This document shows positions 16,347 to 25,995 of a stretch of DNA of 64,000 nucleotides, one piece after another. The notes under the pieces were generated by a model. The model saw nothing but the letters and a program-made list of their open reading frames with translations, searched no databases and was not told the DNA's origin. Made by a program: the position numbers and the translations under genes. Numbering within the stretch: position 1 is the stretch's first letter; each line of letters opens with the position of its first letter. Where the stretch lies: the NCBI RefSeq assembly GCF_026153515.1, contig NZ_CP110644.1:5149501-5213500 (forward strand), given 5' to 3'. The stretch is from Pseudomonas sp. KU26590. Its GTDB lineage: Bacteria > Pseudomonadota > Gammaproteobacteria > Pseudomonadales > Pseudomonadaceae.

Positions 16347-17489
16347 TCACCGTGAGGCAGCGATGCACGGCGAAACGAACAGCTCGCCTTTATAGGCGCC
16401 GCTCACGGTGCGCTTCATGATCACCAGCCACAGCACTGTCAGCGCGGCGACCAGCACGCTGCCAAGGACCGCGAAGAACCCGAGATGAAGCACTGCGCCC
16501 AACTTCAGGGTGGTCAGCGCGAACACCCCCAGCGGAAAGGTAAAACCCCACCAGCCCAGGTTGAACGGGATGCCGTTGCGCAGGTAACGCGCGGTGATCA
16601 GCAGCGCCATCAGGCACCACCACACGCCGACACCCCATAAAATCACGGCGCCAATCAGGCCAAGGCCCGAGGCGATTTCGCCGACGCCGGGCAAGCCGTT
16701 GGCGGCGAAGATGAGCGGCGAATCACCGCCCAGCACGATCAGCCCGAATGCGCCGGTGCTGATCGGTCCGAGGGCGAGCCAGCTCGACGCAGCCATGCTT
16801 TCGTGGGGCAGTTTGTGCAGGGCCATGCGCAGCAGGAGGATGGTCAGGATGCTGAAGGCGACCGGCACCGACATCGCCCACAACACGTAACTGGTGATGA
16901 GCACGCCGAACTGGCTGTGACTGTCGATCAGATGCGGCGCCAGCAGCCCGCCGCTGACCGCCGCCACTTCACAGGCCACCAGAGGCAGAAGCCAGACGGC
17001 GGTCATCTGGTCGATACGGTGTTCCTGGCGGGTGAACATCAAAAACGGGATGACCACGCCGCAGGCCAGGGACATCGCCACGTCCAGCCACCACAAGAGT
17101 TCGGCGAGCGGCAGAACGGTATCGCCCCAACGCGGCAGGCCGAAGGTGAGCAACCCGTTGATGACGGTCGCCAGGCCCATGGGAATCGTGCCGAAAAACA
17201 TCGACACCGTGGAATGCCCGAACACCCGCCGCGCCTCGTCGAAAAACATCACCCAGCGGGCGAGATACAGAGCGCTGAAGGTCAGGAACAACACGATGTT
17301 GAGCATCCACAACGCTTCGGCCACCTGGAACAGGCCGGGGATGTTCACCGGAAGCTGCACCAGCACAGCTGAAAGAATACCGGTGCCCATGGTCGCGGCG
17401 AACCAGTTGGGGGTGAATTGACGGATGACTTCCCGGGGATGGCTCAGTTGGCTGAGCGGTCTGCGGGGGATAAAAATGGCGTGGTTCAT
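16347..17489 (-). CDS. SLAC1/TehA (TDT) family transporter
   Basis: A 380-residue inner-membrane protein with about ten hydrophobic helices and the family opening FTPNWFAATMGTGILS (residues 25-40). TDT/SLAC1 proteins include tellurite-resistance TehA, malate uptake Mae1 and sulfite exporters; substrate cannot be told from sequence alone. It lies upstream of the MFS-acyltransferase gene on the same strand (142-base gap), so co-transcription is possible but not shown. Confidence 0.88.
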   Translation of the reverse strand: MNHAIFIPRRPLSQLSHPREVIRQFTPNWFAATMGTGILSAVLVQLPVNIPGLFQVAEALWMLNIVLFLTFSALYLARWVMFFDEARRVFGHSTVSMFFGTIPMGLATVINGLLTFGLPRWGDTVLPLAELLWWLDVAMSLACGVVIPFLMFTRQEHRIDQMTAVWLLPLVACEVAAVSGGLLAPHLIDSHSQFGVLITSYVLWAMSVPVAFSILTILLLRMALHKLPHESMAASSWLALGPISTGAFGLIVLGGDSPLIFAANGLPGVGEIASGLGLIGAVILWGVGVWWCLMALLITARYLRNGIPFNLGWWGFTFPLGVFALTTLKLGAVLHLGFFAVLGSVLVAALTVLWLVIMKRTVSGAYKGELFVSPCIAASR

Positions 17490-17735
17490 GGCGGGCTCCT
17501 GTCCTCGTGTGAGGTGGTACCCATAGTAGGGCCGGCGCTGATATCGACTAAGCGGGTAATTTAGCTATACCTCATAGATTTTCCCGATATGGCTGACACC
17601 CACCGTTCTGCGCTCCTGCGACACCGCGCCGCTCAGACCTTGGTCGTAACAGACGAACCCCACGCGGCGTGCGAGACTGTCCGGCCGGCGAGGGATCGCC
17701 ACTGAAACCGCTAGCCGCTTGTCTCCGGAGTTCCC

Positions 17736-20700
17736 ATGTCGCTGTCCAGCGGGTTGATCGCTGCCGTCGCCCTGGCCTATATGGCCATCATGTTCGCCAT
17801 CGCCTTTTACGGTGACCGTCGCAGCACCCCGTTGCCGCCGCGCCTGCGCGCTTGGGTGTACAGCCTGTCGCTGGCGGTTTACTGCACCAGCTGGACGTTT
17901 TTCGGCTCGGTCGGCCAGGCCGCCGAACAACTCTGGTCGTTCTTGCCGATCTACCTCGGGCCGATTCTGCTGATGCTGCTCGCGCCCTGGGTGCTGCAAA
18001 AAATGGTGCTGATCAGCAAACAGGAAAACATCACCTCCATCGCCGACTTCATCGCCGCCCGCTACGGCAAGTCGCAGACCCTCGCGGTCGTGGTCGCGCT
18101 GATCTGCCTGATCGGCGTGTTGCCCTACATCGCGCTGCAACTCAAAGGCATCGTGCTGGGGGTCAACATTCTCATTGGTGCCGGCGCCGATGCCACCGGC
18201 ACGCGCGCCCAGGACACCGCGCTGATCGTGTCGCTGGTGCTGGCGCTGTTCACCATCGTCTTCGGCACGCGCAACCTCGACGCCACCGAGCACCACCGCG
18301 GCATGGTCCTGGCGATCGCCTTCGAGTCTCTGGTCAAGTTGTTCGCCTTCATGGCCGTCGGCGCATTCGTCACCTTCGGCCTGTACGACGGCGTGGATGA
18401 CCTGTTCAACCAAGCCATGCTCGCACCGCGTCTGGAGGAGTACTGGAAAGAAACGGTGAACTGGCCCTCGATGGTGGTGCAGACCGGCGTCGCGATGATG
18501 GCGATCATCTGCCTGCCCCGGCAGTTTCACGTCACGGTAGTGGAGAACATCGAGCCCCAGGATTTGCGCCTCGCCAAGTGGGTGTTCCCCGCCTACCTGC
18601 TGCTCGCAGCCGTTTTCGTGGTGCCGATTGCGCTGGCCGGGCAGATGCTGCTGCCCGCCTCCGTGCTGCCCGACTCGTTCGTGATCAGCGTGCCATTGGC
18701 CCACGCGCATCCGGCGCTGGCGATGCTGGCGTTCATCGGCGGGGCCTCGGCCGCCACTGGCATGGTGATCGTCGCCAGCGTTGCACTGTCGACCATGGTT
18801 TCCAACGACATGCTGCTGCCGTGGCTGCTGCGGCGCAAAACCGCCGAGCGCCCGTTTGAAGTGTTCCGCCACTGGATGCTCTCGGTGCGCCGGGTCAGCA
18901 TCGTGGTCATCCTGTTGCTCGCCTACGTCAGTTATCGATTACTTGGCTCGACCGCGAGCCTGGCGACCATCGGCCAGATTGCCTTCGCCGCCATCACGCA
19001 GCTGATGCCGGCGATGATTGGGGCGCTGTACTGGAAGCCAGCCAATCGACGCGGGGTGTTTGCCGGGCTCGCCGCCGGGGTGTTCATCTGGTTTTACACC
19101 CTGGTGCTGCCGATCATTGCCCACAGCATGGGGTGGTCGCTGAGCAGTTTCCCGCTGCTGGCGTGGCTGCACAGCAACCCCTTCAATCTGCCGATCAGCC
19201 CGCTGACCCAGGGCGTGGTCCTGTCGATGCTCGGCAACCTGGCGTTGTTTGTGTGGGTCTCGCTGCTGTCGCGAACGCGCGTGTCGGAACACTGGCAGGC
19301 GGGCCGTTTCATCGGTCAGGAATTGCAGGCGCGGCCCAACAATCGTTCGCTGCTGGCGGTGCAGATCGAGGATTTGCTCAAGCTCTCGGCTCGATTCGTC
19401 GGCGAAGAGCGGGCGCAACAGAGCTTCATCCGCTTCGCCTACCGCCAGGGCAAAGGCTTCAACCCCAATCAGAACGCCAACGGCGAGTGGATCGCCCACA
19501 CCGAACGTTTGCTGGCGGGGGTGCTGGGCACGTCGTCGACGCGGGCGGTGGTCAAGGCGGCGATTGAAGGCCGCGACATGCAGCTCGAGGATGTGGTGCG
19601 TATCGCCGACGAAGCCTCCGAAGTGCTGCAGTTCAACCGCGCGCTGCTGCAAGGCGCCATCGAAAACATCACCCAGGGCATCAGCGTGGTGGATCAATCC
19701 CTGCGGCTGGTGGCCTGGAACGCGCGCTATCTGGAGCTGTTCAATTACCCGGAAGGCTTGATCAGCGTGGGCCGGCCCATCGCCGACATCATTCGCTACA
19801 ACGCCGAGCGTGGTTTGCTCGGGCCTGGTGAAGCGGAGGTGCACGTCGCCCGGCGCCTGCACTGGATGCGTCAGGGCCGCGCGCATACGTCCGAGCGGTT
19901 GTTTCCCAATGGCCAGGTGATCGAGCTGATCGGCAACCCGATGCCGGGCGGCGGCTTCGTCATGAGTTTCACTGACATCACCGCGTTCCGCGAGGCCGAG
20001 CATGCGCTCAAGGGCGCCAATGAAAGCCTCGAACAGCGCGTGGCTGAACGCACGCGGGAGCTGTCGCAGCTGAACACGGCACTGAGCGAAGCCAAAGCCC
20101 ACGCGGAAGCCGCCAATCAGTCGAAAACCCGGTTTCTCGCCGCCGTCAGTCACGACCTGATGCAGCCGATGAACGCCGCGCGACTGTTCTCCGCGGCCCT
20201 GCTGCACAACGACGATAACGTGCCGGCGGAAGCGAAACAGCTGATCCATCATCTGGACAGCTCGCTGCGTTCGGCCGAAGACCTGATCAGCGACCTGCTG
20301 GACATTTCGCGCCTGGAGAACGGCAAGTTCACGCCGACCATCACGCCGTTCGCGCTGAACAATCTGTTCGAAACCCTCGGCGCTGAATTCAAGGCCCTGG
20401 CCCAGGAGCAGGGGCTGGACTTCCGTGTGCGCGGCAGCCATTTGCGCGTCGCCAGCGATGCCAAGCTGCTGCGGCGGGTGTTGCAAAACTTCCTGACCAA
20501 TGCGTTTCGCTACGCCAAAGGGCCTATTCTGCTGGGGGTGCGGCGCCGTAACGGGCAGCTGAGCCTCGAGGTCTGGGACCGGGGGCCGGGTATTCCCGAG
20601 GACAAACGGCAGGTGATTTTCGAGGAGTTCAAGCGGCTGGACAGCCATCAGACCCGCGCCGAGAAGGGCCTGGGTTTGGGACTGGCGATTGCTGACGGCT

Positions 20701-21209
20701 TGTGTCGCGTGCTCGGTCATCCTCTGCAAGTGCGTTCATGGCCGGGCCAGGGCAGCGTCTTCAGCGTTACGGTGCCGCTGGCGCCTGCGTTGCCGACGCC
20801 GGCCGCTGCGCCGACCGAACCTCTGCGTGCCCCGCTGAACGGAACGCAAATCCTCTGCGTTGATAACGAAGACAGCATCCTGATCGGCATGAACAGCCTG
20901 CTCAGCCGCTGGGGTTGCCAGGTCTGGACCGCGCGCAATCGCGAGGAATGCCAGGCCCTGCTCAACGACGGCATTCGCCCGCACCTGGCGTTGGTGGATT
21001 ACCACCTGGACCACGGCGAAATCGGCACCGAACTGATGGCCTGGCTGCGCACGCAACTGGGCGAGCCGGTCCCCGGTGTGGTCATCAGCGCCGACGGCCG
21101 CCCGGAGCTGATCGCCCAGGTACACGCCGCCGGCCTGGAGTACCTTGCCAAACCGGTGAAGCCCGCCGCACTGCGGGCGTTGTTGAGTCGGCATGTGCGG
21201 TTGGGTTGA
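17736..21209 (+). CDS. hybrid sensor histidine kinase with SSF transporter-like sensor domain
   Basis: A 1157-residue inner-membrane sensor. Residues 1 to about 500 are a sodium:solute symporter (SSF)-like domain with some 13 helices. A linker, a PAS domain (about 625-745), a coiled coil (ESLEQRVAERTRELSQLNTA) and the HisKA box FLAAVSHDLMQPMNAARLFS follow, with phospho-acceptor His806. The HATPase has GPGIP and GLGLGLAI motifs. A C-terminal receiver carries phospho-acceptor Asp1088 in LALVDYHLDHG. The layout is that of NahK/CbrA-like SSF kinases, with the added receiver that CbrA lacks. GGAG lies six bases before the ATG. No response regulator is adjacent, so output must be encoded elsewhere. 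Confidence 0.95.
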   Translation: MSLSSGLIAAVALAYMAIMFAIAFYGDRRSTPLPPRLRAWVYSLSLAVYCTSWTFFGSVGQAAEQLWSFLPIYLGPILLMLLAPWVLQKMVLISKQENITSIADFIAARYGKSQTLAVVVALICLIGVLPYIALQLKGIVLGVNILIGAGADATGTRAQDTALIVSLVLALFTIVFGTRNLDATEHHRGMVLAIAFESLVKLFAFMAVGAFVTFGLYDGVDDLFNQAMLAPRLEEYWKETVNWPSMVVQTGVAMMAIICLPRQFHVTVVENIEPQDLRLAKWVFPAYLLLAAVFVVPIALAGQMLLPASVLPDSFVISVPLAHAHPALAMLAFIGGASAATGMVIVASVALSTMVSNDMLLPWLLRRKTAERPFEVFRHWMLSVRRVSIVVILLLAYVSYRLLGSTASLATIGQIAFAAITQLMPAMIGALYWKPANRRGVFAGLAAGVFIWFYTLVLPIIAHSMGWSLSSFPLLAWLHSNPFNLPISPLTQGVVLSMLGNLALFVWVSLLSRTRVSEHWQAGRFIGQELQARPNNRSLLAVQIEDLLKLSARFVGEERAQQSFIRFAYRQGKGFNPNQNANGEWIAHTERLLAGVLGTSSTRAVVKAAIEGRDMQLEDVVRIADEASEVLQFNRALLQGAIENITQGISVVDQSLRLVAWNARYLELFNYPEGLISVGRPIADIIRYNAERGLLGPGEAEVHVARRLHWMRQGRAHTSERLFPNGQVIELIGNPMPGGGFVMSFTDITAFREAEHALKGANESLEQRVAERTRELSQLNTALSEAKAHAEAANQSKTRFLAAVSHDLMQPMNAARLFSAALLHNDDNVPAEAKQLIHHLDSSLRSAEDLISDLLDISRLENGKFTPTITPFALNNLFETLGAEFKALAQEQGLDFRVRGSHLRVASDAKLLRRVLQNFLTNAFRYAKGPILLGVRRRNGQLSLEVWDRGPGIPEDKRQVIFEEFKRLDSHQTRAEKGLGLGLAIADGLCRVLGHPLQVRSWPGQGSVFSVTVPLAPALPTPAAAPTEPLRAPLNGTQILCVDNEDSILIGMNSLLSRWGCQVWTARNREECQALLNDGIRPHLALVDYHLDHGEIGTELMAWLRTQLGEPVPGVVISADGRPELIAQVHAAGLEYLAKPVKPAALRALLSRHVRLG

Positions 21210-21254
21210 GCGTCAGGTTGGCGGACACCAACATAATGCGAACGCCGATCCACT

Positions 21255-22106
21255 GTAGGAGCGCGCTTGCCCGCGATCGGCTGCGCAGCAGTCGTCAAAC
21301 CCGCCGCCCCGGTTTTGCCTGACACACCGCATGCAACGGTCTGCTGCCGCTGCGCGCCAGATCGCGGGCAAGCGCGCTCCTACAGTTTTTGAAGTGTCCG
21401 CAGTGTCCGCAGTGTCCGAAGAATACGCCGCAGACCACGAACCGTGCCTGACCGTGCCCAAATTCCGCGCCAAAACACGACCCATTGTAGGAGCGCGCTT
21501 GCCCGCGATCGGCTGCGCAGCAGTCGTAAACCTGATGCCCCGGTTATGCCTGACACACCGCATGCAGCGAGTTGCTGCCGCTACGCGCCAGATCGCGGGC
21601 AAGCGCGCTCCTACAGTTTTTGAAGTGTCCGCAGTGTCCGAAGAATACGCCGCAGACCACGAACCGTGCCTGACCGTGCCCAAATTCCGCGCCAAAACAC
21701 GACCCATTGTAGGAGCGCGCTTGCCCGCGATCGGCTGCGCAGCAGTCGTCAAACCCGCCGCCCCGGTTTTGCCTGACACACCGCATGCAACGGTCTGCTG
21801 CCGCTGCGCGCCAGATCGCGGGCAAGCGCGCTCCTACAGTTTTCATCCGCAGTGTCCGCAGTGTCCGCAGTGTCCGCAGTGTCCGCAGTGTCCGGAGAAT
21901 ACGCCGCAGACCACGAACCGTGCCTGACCGTGCCCAAATTCCGCGCCAAAACACGACCCATTGTAGGAGCGCGCTTGCCCGCGATCGGCTGCGCAGCAGT
22001 CGTAAACCTGACACCCCGGCAATGCCTGACACACTGCATGCAACGGCTGCTGCCGCTGCGCGCCAGATCGCGGGCAAGCTCACTCCTACAGTTTTCATCC
22101 GCAGTG
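21255..22106. repeat. nested tandem array: four REPIN-bearing units plus a 9-bp minisatellite
   Basis: Units begin with GTAGGAGCGCGCTTGCCCGC at 21255, 21487, 21709 and 21963 (periods 232, 222 and 254). Each has an inverted arm GCGGGCAAGCGCGCTCCTAC; it has diverged to GCGGGCAAGCTCACTCCTAC in the last unit. A conserved tail (GACCACGAACCGTGCCTGAC and onward) links units 1-4. The period varies because the tail holds different numbers of the 9-mer AGTGTCCGC: about three, two, then five copies, and one degenerate. The whole 21210-22137 gap is this array; open frames inside it are repeat artefacts. Confidence 0.92.
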
Positions 22107-22137
22107 CCCGAAGAATTCGCAGCAGTGGTGGACGGCG

Positions 22138-22992
22138 CTACTCAACCTTCCTGAACACAAACACCAACCCCACCACAATCAGCACCATCCCCAGCAAACT
22201 CATCAGGGCGAGGCGGTTGCCGTAGATCAGGTAGTCCATGATCGCGGTGACGCCGGGCACGAGGTAAAACAGGCTGGTAACGTTGACCAGATTGCCCTGG
22301 GCGATCAATCGGTAGAGCAGAAACGTCGCCAGCACCGACACCACCAGCCCCATGTAAAGCACAGGCACGTAAAAGCCGATGCTGTGCTCGAAGTGAAAAG
22401 GCTGAAACGGCACGAACACGGCACACACCACCGTCCCGGCGAGGTACTGCACCGGCAACGTACCGAGGGGGTTGTAGGTGATGCGTTTCTGCATGATCGA
22501 GCCGCCGGTCATGCTCAACATGCCGAGCACGCCGAACGCCATGCCGGCGAGGGATCCGCCGTCGCCGATGCCTTGCCAGACCACCAGCACCAGGCCGGCC
22601 AGCCCCAGACTCAGGCCGAACATGCGTGACGCCGAGCGGCTGCGCTCGACCAGCACCGCCGTGAGAATCGGCTGCACGCCCATGATCGTGGCCATGACGC
22701 CGGGCGCGACTTTCATGTCGAGCGCCAGCAGGTAGCAGATCTGATACGCCCCCAGCAGCACCGCCCCTGTCATCAACGCGAAGCCCATCGAGGCTCGTGT
22801 GGCGGGAAGCTTGTACCCCAAGGCCGGGATCAGGATCGCCAGCGCCACGAGCGCCAGCAAAAAACGGAACAGCAGAAACGCAAACGGCGAGGCGTGGGTC
22901 AGCCCCCACTTGGAAACAATCGCGCCGCTGCTCCAGAGCAGGACGAAAAGCGTCGTCGTGGCCATCGAGGCCAAGGCTTTATTAGCGAACAT
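22138..22992 (-). CDS. EamA/DMT family permease
   Basis: A 284-residue inner-membrane protein with ten hydrophobic helices in two EamA repeats (first from VLLWSSGAIVSKWGLTHASP, second from GMAFGVLGMLSMTGGSIMQK). DMT-family EamA proteins mostly export amino acids or metabolites; the substrate is not evident here. The stop lies directly beside the repeat array. A short Val/Pro-rich frame upstream on the same strand (23095-23193) might be a leader peptide. Confidence 0.9.
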   Translation of the reverse strand: MFANKALASMATTTLFVLLWSSGAIVSKWGLTHASPFAFLLFRFLLALVALAILIPALGYKLPATRASMGFALMTGAVLLGAYQICYLLALDMKVAPGVMATIMGVQPILTAVLVERSRSASRMFGLSLGLAGLVLVVWQGIGDGGSLAGMAFGVLGMLSMTGGSIMQKRITYNPLGTLPVQYLAGTVVCAVFVPFQPFHFEHSIGFYVPVLYMGLVVSVLATFLLYRLIAQGNLVNVTSLFYLVPGVTAIMDYLIYGNRLALMSLLGMVLIVVGLVFVFRKVE

Positions 22993-23094
22993 GAGTCACC
23001 TGTGATTCAGACAAAATCGGACCCGGCACGAACCGGATTCACGGATGTTTTGCGGGCGTTTGCAGGCTTGGACCAACAGCAATAAAACGGTCGG

Positions 23095-23193
23095 TCAGCC
23101 GAGCACAACGACGCCTGGCTGTGCAACGACGCACACGACAGGGCTGTTCACAGGTGGGGGTGGCGGGTAACGCGTGATGAAGGCGATTTGCAT
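23095..23193 (-). CDS. possible Pro/Val-rich leader peptide
   Basis: A 32-codon frame in the 22993-23390 gap. It contains five consecutive Pro codons (YPPPPP) and eight Val codons, three of them in a row, close to the stop. An in-frame ATG at 23262 would make it 55 codons. The composition suggests a regulatory leader peptide sensing amino-acid supply for the downstream permease gene, whose start is 102 bases on. However, no clear ribosome site or terminator hairpin is visible, so this may be chance. Confidence 0.28.
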   Translation of the reverse strand: MQIAFITRYPPPPPVNSPVVCVVAQPGVVVLG

Positions 23194-23390
23194 GCAACCG
23201 CGCGGTTCAGCGACAGCACAGGCTGTGGCACGGAACGCGAAATGTGGGTTGGATGCAGGCATCGTGCTCGTCTTCTCAAGGAGGAATGACTCAGCGTTGC
23301 AGCATGTTGCAACACAGAGGCCGACTATAAACAGCCGACGAGGTCTAGCGCAACAGCGTTGTTGGACGTCGGCCAATTTGACCGGACGAC

Positions 23391-24713
23391 TCAGTCCAGC
23401 AGGTTCAGCGGATACTGCACCACGATATACAAGCGGTCGATATCGTCGCCCCCCTGAGCGTCGTTACCCCGGTGCGAAACATGGGCCACGTCGAATGACA
23501 GGTTTTTGGCCGGTCCCGACTGAACGACATATTTGAGGTCGATGTCGCGCTCCCAGTGACGTCCGTTCTTGCCCTGAATCGGCTGATAACGTCCGGTGAC
23601 GTCGTCTAACGGCTGATACACCGCGCCCCGTGGCGCATGGGTACCATCAATGTCGCTGCCCCGCACATAGCGGGTCATGAACGTGAGACCGGGAATGCCA
23701 ACGGCGGCGAACGAAAGGTCGTAGCGCGCCTGCCACGACTGCTCATGCGCGCCGTTGAAGTCGGCATATTTGATCGAGTTGGCCAGATAGATCGAGTCGC
23801 CCCCCACAAAGTCGAACGGCGTGTCGCCGTCGATCTTCTGCCAACCGAGGGAGAATCCCTGCGGACCAACGCTGTACTTCGCCAGCAGGCTGTAAGCGGT
23901 GTTATTCAGTGCGCCTGCCTTTGCGTCGCCCTGATCCAGGGTGCGGTAGAGATTGCCGTCCAGCAAAAACGAACGGTTGTTCGACAGCACGCTCAAGTGA
24001 TGCAGATTGGTGTAGTACTGCCGCCAGGTGTCAGTGAGCTGTGAGGCGTACACCGAGCCGCCGAATGCGGAATCTCCAGTGGTCTCGACGCCCATCAGAC
24101 TCAGCGACGAACCGCGGGTGCTGGCACCGTAGCCATCGAAATCGCCTTTGGCTGTCGAAGCGTTTTGGTTCTTGAAGGCGGTAAAGTGCCCGGCCACCAG
24201 CTTTAGTCCATCGATGTCGCGGCTGTCGAGATAAAAGCCCGTGGCGTACTCCGGTTGCAGGCGCTTGTCGCCGGTATCGAGCACTGGGGTTTCCACTTCC
24301 ATTTCGCCAAACTTCAGCGTGGTCTTTGAAATCCTCAGTTTGAGCGCGCCGCCGGCATCGGAATAATCGTCGGCAGCTCGCCCGTCATCGCCCAGCGGCA
24401 ACAGCCCGGTTCCGGCCCGCCCCTTTCCGCTGTCGAGTTTCAGGCCGTAGAACGCATGCGCATCGACGCCGAACCCGACAGTGCCTTGGGTAAAACCTGA
24501 TTGCAGATTGGCGATGAACCCCTGCGCCCACTCCTGGCGGTAACTTTGCCCGGAGTGCCCTGTGCGATAGTCGTTATCCAGAAAGAAGTTGCGCGCCAGC
24601 ACATTCAGCGAGGTATCGGCGAGAAAACCATGTTCTTCATCGGCAGTGCCCGCCATCAGGTTGCTAGAGCACGAGAGTAACGCGAGGGACAACAGGGATA
24701 TTCGGCTTGCCAT
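23391..24713 (-). CDS. OprD-family outer-membrane porin
   Basis: A 440-residue precursor. The signal peptide is MASRISLLSLALLSCSSNLMA; the mature part opens with an OprD-type segment (GFLADTSLNVLARNFFLDND). It has alternating beta strands, internal YRQEWAQGFIANLQSGFTQG and a strand ending VVQYPLNLLD. OprD porins form 18-stranded channels for basic amino acids or small carboxylates; which substrate cannot be told. Length is normal (OprD about 420-450). It is monocistronic, with no regulator beside it. Confidence 0.93.
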   Translation of the reverse strand: MASRISLLSLALLSCSSNLMAGTADEEHGFLADTSLNVLARNFFLDNDYRTGHSGQSYRQEWAQGFIANLQSGFTQGTVGFGVDAHAFYGLKLDSGKGRAGTGLLPLGDDGRAADDYSDAGGALKLRISKTTLKFGEMEVETPVLDTGDKRLQPEYATGFYLDSRDIDGLKLVAGHFTAFKNQNASTAKGDFDGYGASTRGSSLSLMGVETTGDSAFGGSVYASQLTDTWRQYYTNLHHLSVLSNNRSFLLDGNLYRTLDQGDAKAGALNNTAYSLLAKYSVGPQGFSLGWQKIDGDTPFDFVGGDSIYLANSIKYADFNGAHEQSWQARYDLSFAAVGIPGLTFMTRYVRGSDIDGTHAPRGAVYQPLDDVTGRYQPIQGKNGRHWERDIDLKYVVQSGPAKNLSFDVAHVSHRGNDAQGGDDIDRLYIVVQYPLNLLD

Positions 24714-24848
24714 GGATCTGCCTTCTTCAAAGTGTTCCTGGCAAAAAGGCGTGATGACGACAACCAGGAGCGATCAATGGTCGGCGCAGGGTGGTTCGCG
24801 GGATTGAATGGGCGTGCTATTAGCCGTGAATGGCCGTCCGCCAGAAAC

Positions 24849-24882
24849 AAAAAAGCGCCGCTGCACAAGGTGCAACGGCGCT
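24849..24882 (-). terminator. terminator of lpxO
   Basis: AGCGCCG-C-TGCAC / GTGCA-A-CGGCGCT, a 13-bp stem with one mismatch and a three-base loop. In minus-strand sense it is followed by TTTTTTG. It begins 17 bases after the lpxO stop. Confidence 0.9.
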
Positions 24883-24898
24883 CGATAAAACCGTTTTT

Positions 24899-25837
24899 TT
24901 ACCCGAATAGCCAGTAGCCCAGCAGCGTCAGCACAATCACCGCCAGCACCGGACGCAAGATGCGATAGGCCTTGGGGTTGGCGCGTTTGAACTGCTTGAC
25001 CTTGCCGCTGAAGCTGTTGCTGAACCGCTTGCTGAACGCATACGCCTGATTGATCCCGCCGACGCGTTCGTCATCGGTGTTCTGCGGCGCGGTGGCACGG
25101 CCCAGAAACGCGCTGACACGGCGGTTGACGGCGATCATGAAGCGATTGCTCAGCGGCCGCTCGATGTCGCAGAACAGAATGACGCGGGTGACGTCGGTTT
25201 CGTTCTTGACCCAGTGCACGTAGGTTTCATCGAACATCACGTCCTCACCGTCGCGCCAGGCGTACACCTGACCGTCGACGAAGATGCGGCAATCGTCGGA
25301 GTTCGGCGTCGACAGGCCCAAGTGATAACGCAGGGAGCCGGCGAACGGGTCGCGGTGCGGGTTCAGGTGGCTGCCGCCGGGCAACAGGGCGAACATCGCA
25401 CCTTTGACGTTGGGAATACGGCTGACCAGTTCCACGGTCTTGGGGCACAACGCCTCGGCAGACGGCAGCGGTTTGTCGTACCACTTCAGGTAAAAACGCT
25501 TCCAGCCTTTCTTGAAGAACGAGCCGAAACCCGCGTCGTTGTCCTTGGCGGCGGCACGGATATAGCCTTCGTCGAACAGGTGCATGGCTTCGTCGCGGAT
25601 GGTTTCCCAGTTATCGCGCAGCACATCGAGCTCGGGAAACTTGCTGCGGTCCAGGTACGGCTTGGACGGCACGCTGGAGAACAGGTACATCAAGGCGTTA
25701 TACGGGGCGAACAGTGCGGAGTGATTCACGAACTGGCGCAATACTGGCAAACGCGCCTTGCCGCGGAGGTGCACGTACAGCGTGCTGCCGACAAACAGCA
25801 GCAGAATCGCCGCTTTGACAGCAAAAGAAAGGGTCAT
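24899..25837 (-). CDS. lpxO: lipid A 2-hydroxylase LpxO (aspartyl/asparaginyl beta-hydroxylase family)
   Basis: A 312-residue Fe(II)/2-oxoglutarate dioxygenase. It has an N-terminal transmembrane segment (about residues 5-23) and another at the C-terminus (about 290-310). The core carries the iron-binding motif SHLNPHRDPFAG with the second His in THE VHWVKNE block, and the 2-oxoglutarate Arg in TRVILF. LpxO hydroxylates a secondary laurate of lipid A at the inner membrane, altering outer-membrane charge and peptide resistance. It ends in its own terminator. It is one of two lipid A modification genes in the window; EptA at 48-50 kb is the other. Confidence 0.9.
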   Translation of the reverse strand: MTLSFAVKAAILLLFVGSTLYVHLRGKARLPVLRQFVNHSALFAPYNALMYLFSSVPSKPYLDRSKFPELDVLRDNWETIRDEAMHLFDEGYIRAAAKDNDAGFGSFFKKGWKRFYLKWYDKPLPSAEALCPKTVELVSRIPNVKGAMFALLPGGSHLNPHRDPFAGSLRYHLGLSTPNSDDCRIFVDGQVYAWRDGEDVMFDETYVHWVKNETDVTRVILFCDIERPLSNRFMIAVNRRVSAFLGRATAPQNTDDERVGGINQAYAFSKRFSNSFSGKVKQFKRANPKAYRILRPVLAVIVLTLLGYWLFG

Positions 25838-25995
25838 GAAACTCTCCTTGGAACAGGGCCGAACCGCGCGGCCCGAAGCTTACGCTGCTGAAACCGCCGC
25901 CGGATGACCTGGGACAATCTTCCGGCGGGTTTCGAATGGCGGCCATCATAAGCCTTAGTCCGCCGGGTAAAAAGCCGAAGCGGCCGCTGACACGA

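Noticed and set aside
17565..20729. Two long minus-strand frames (435 and 596 codons) opposite the hybrid kinase gene
   Set aside because: Both lie antisense to a well-supported gene, are His/Gln/Arg-rich, and match no family.
21255..22106. Possible CRISPR array
   Set aside because: Units are 222-254 bases with internal inverted arms and near-identical 'spacers'; no cas genes nearby. The pattern is tandem REPIN duplication.
21331..22225. Overlapping frames on both strands in the repeat array
   Set aside because: They arise from tandem repetition and shift with copy number; no start signals or protein family.
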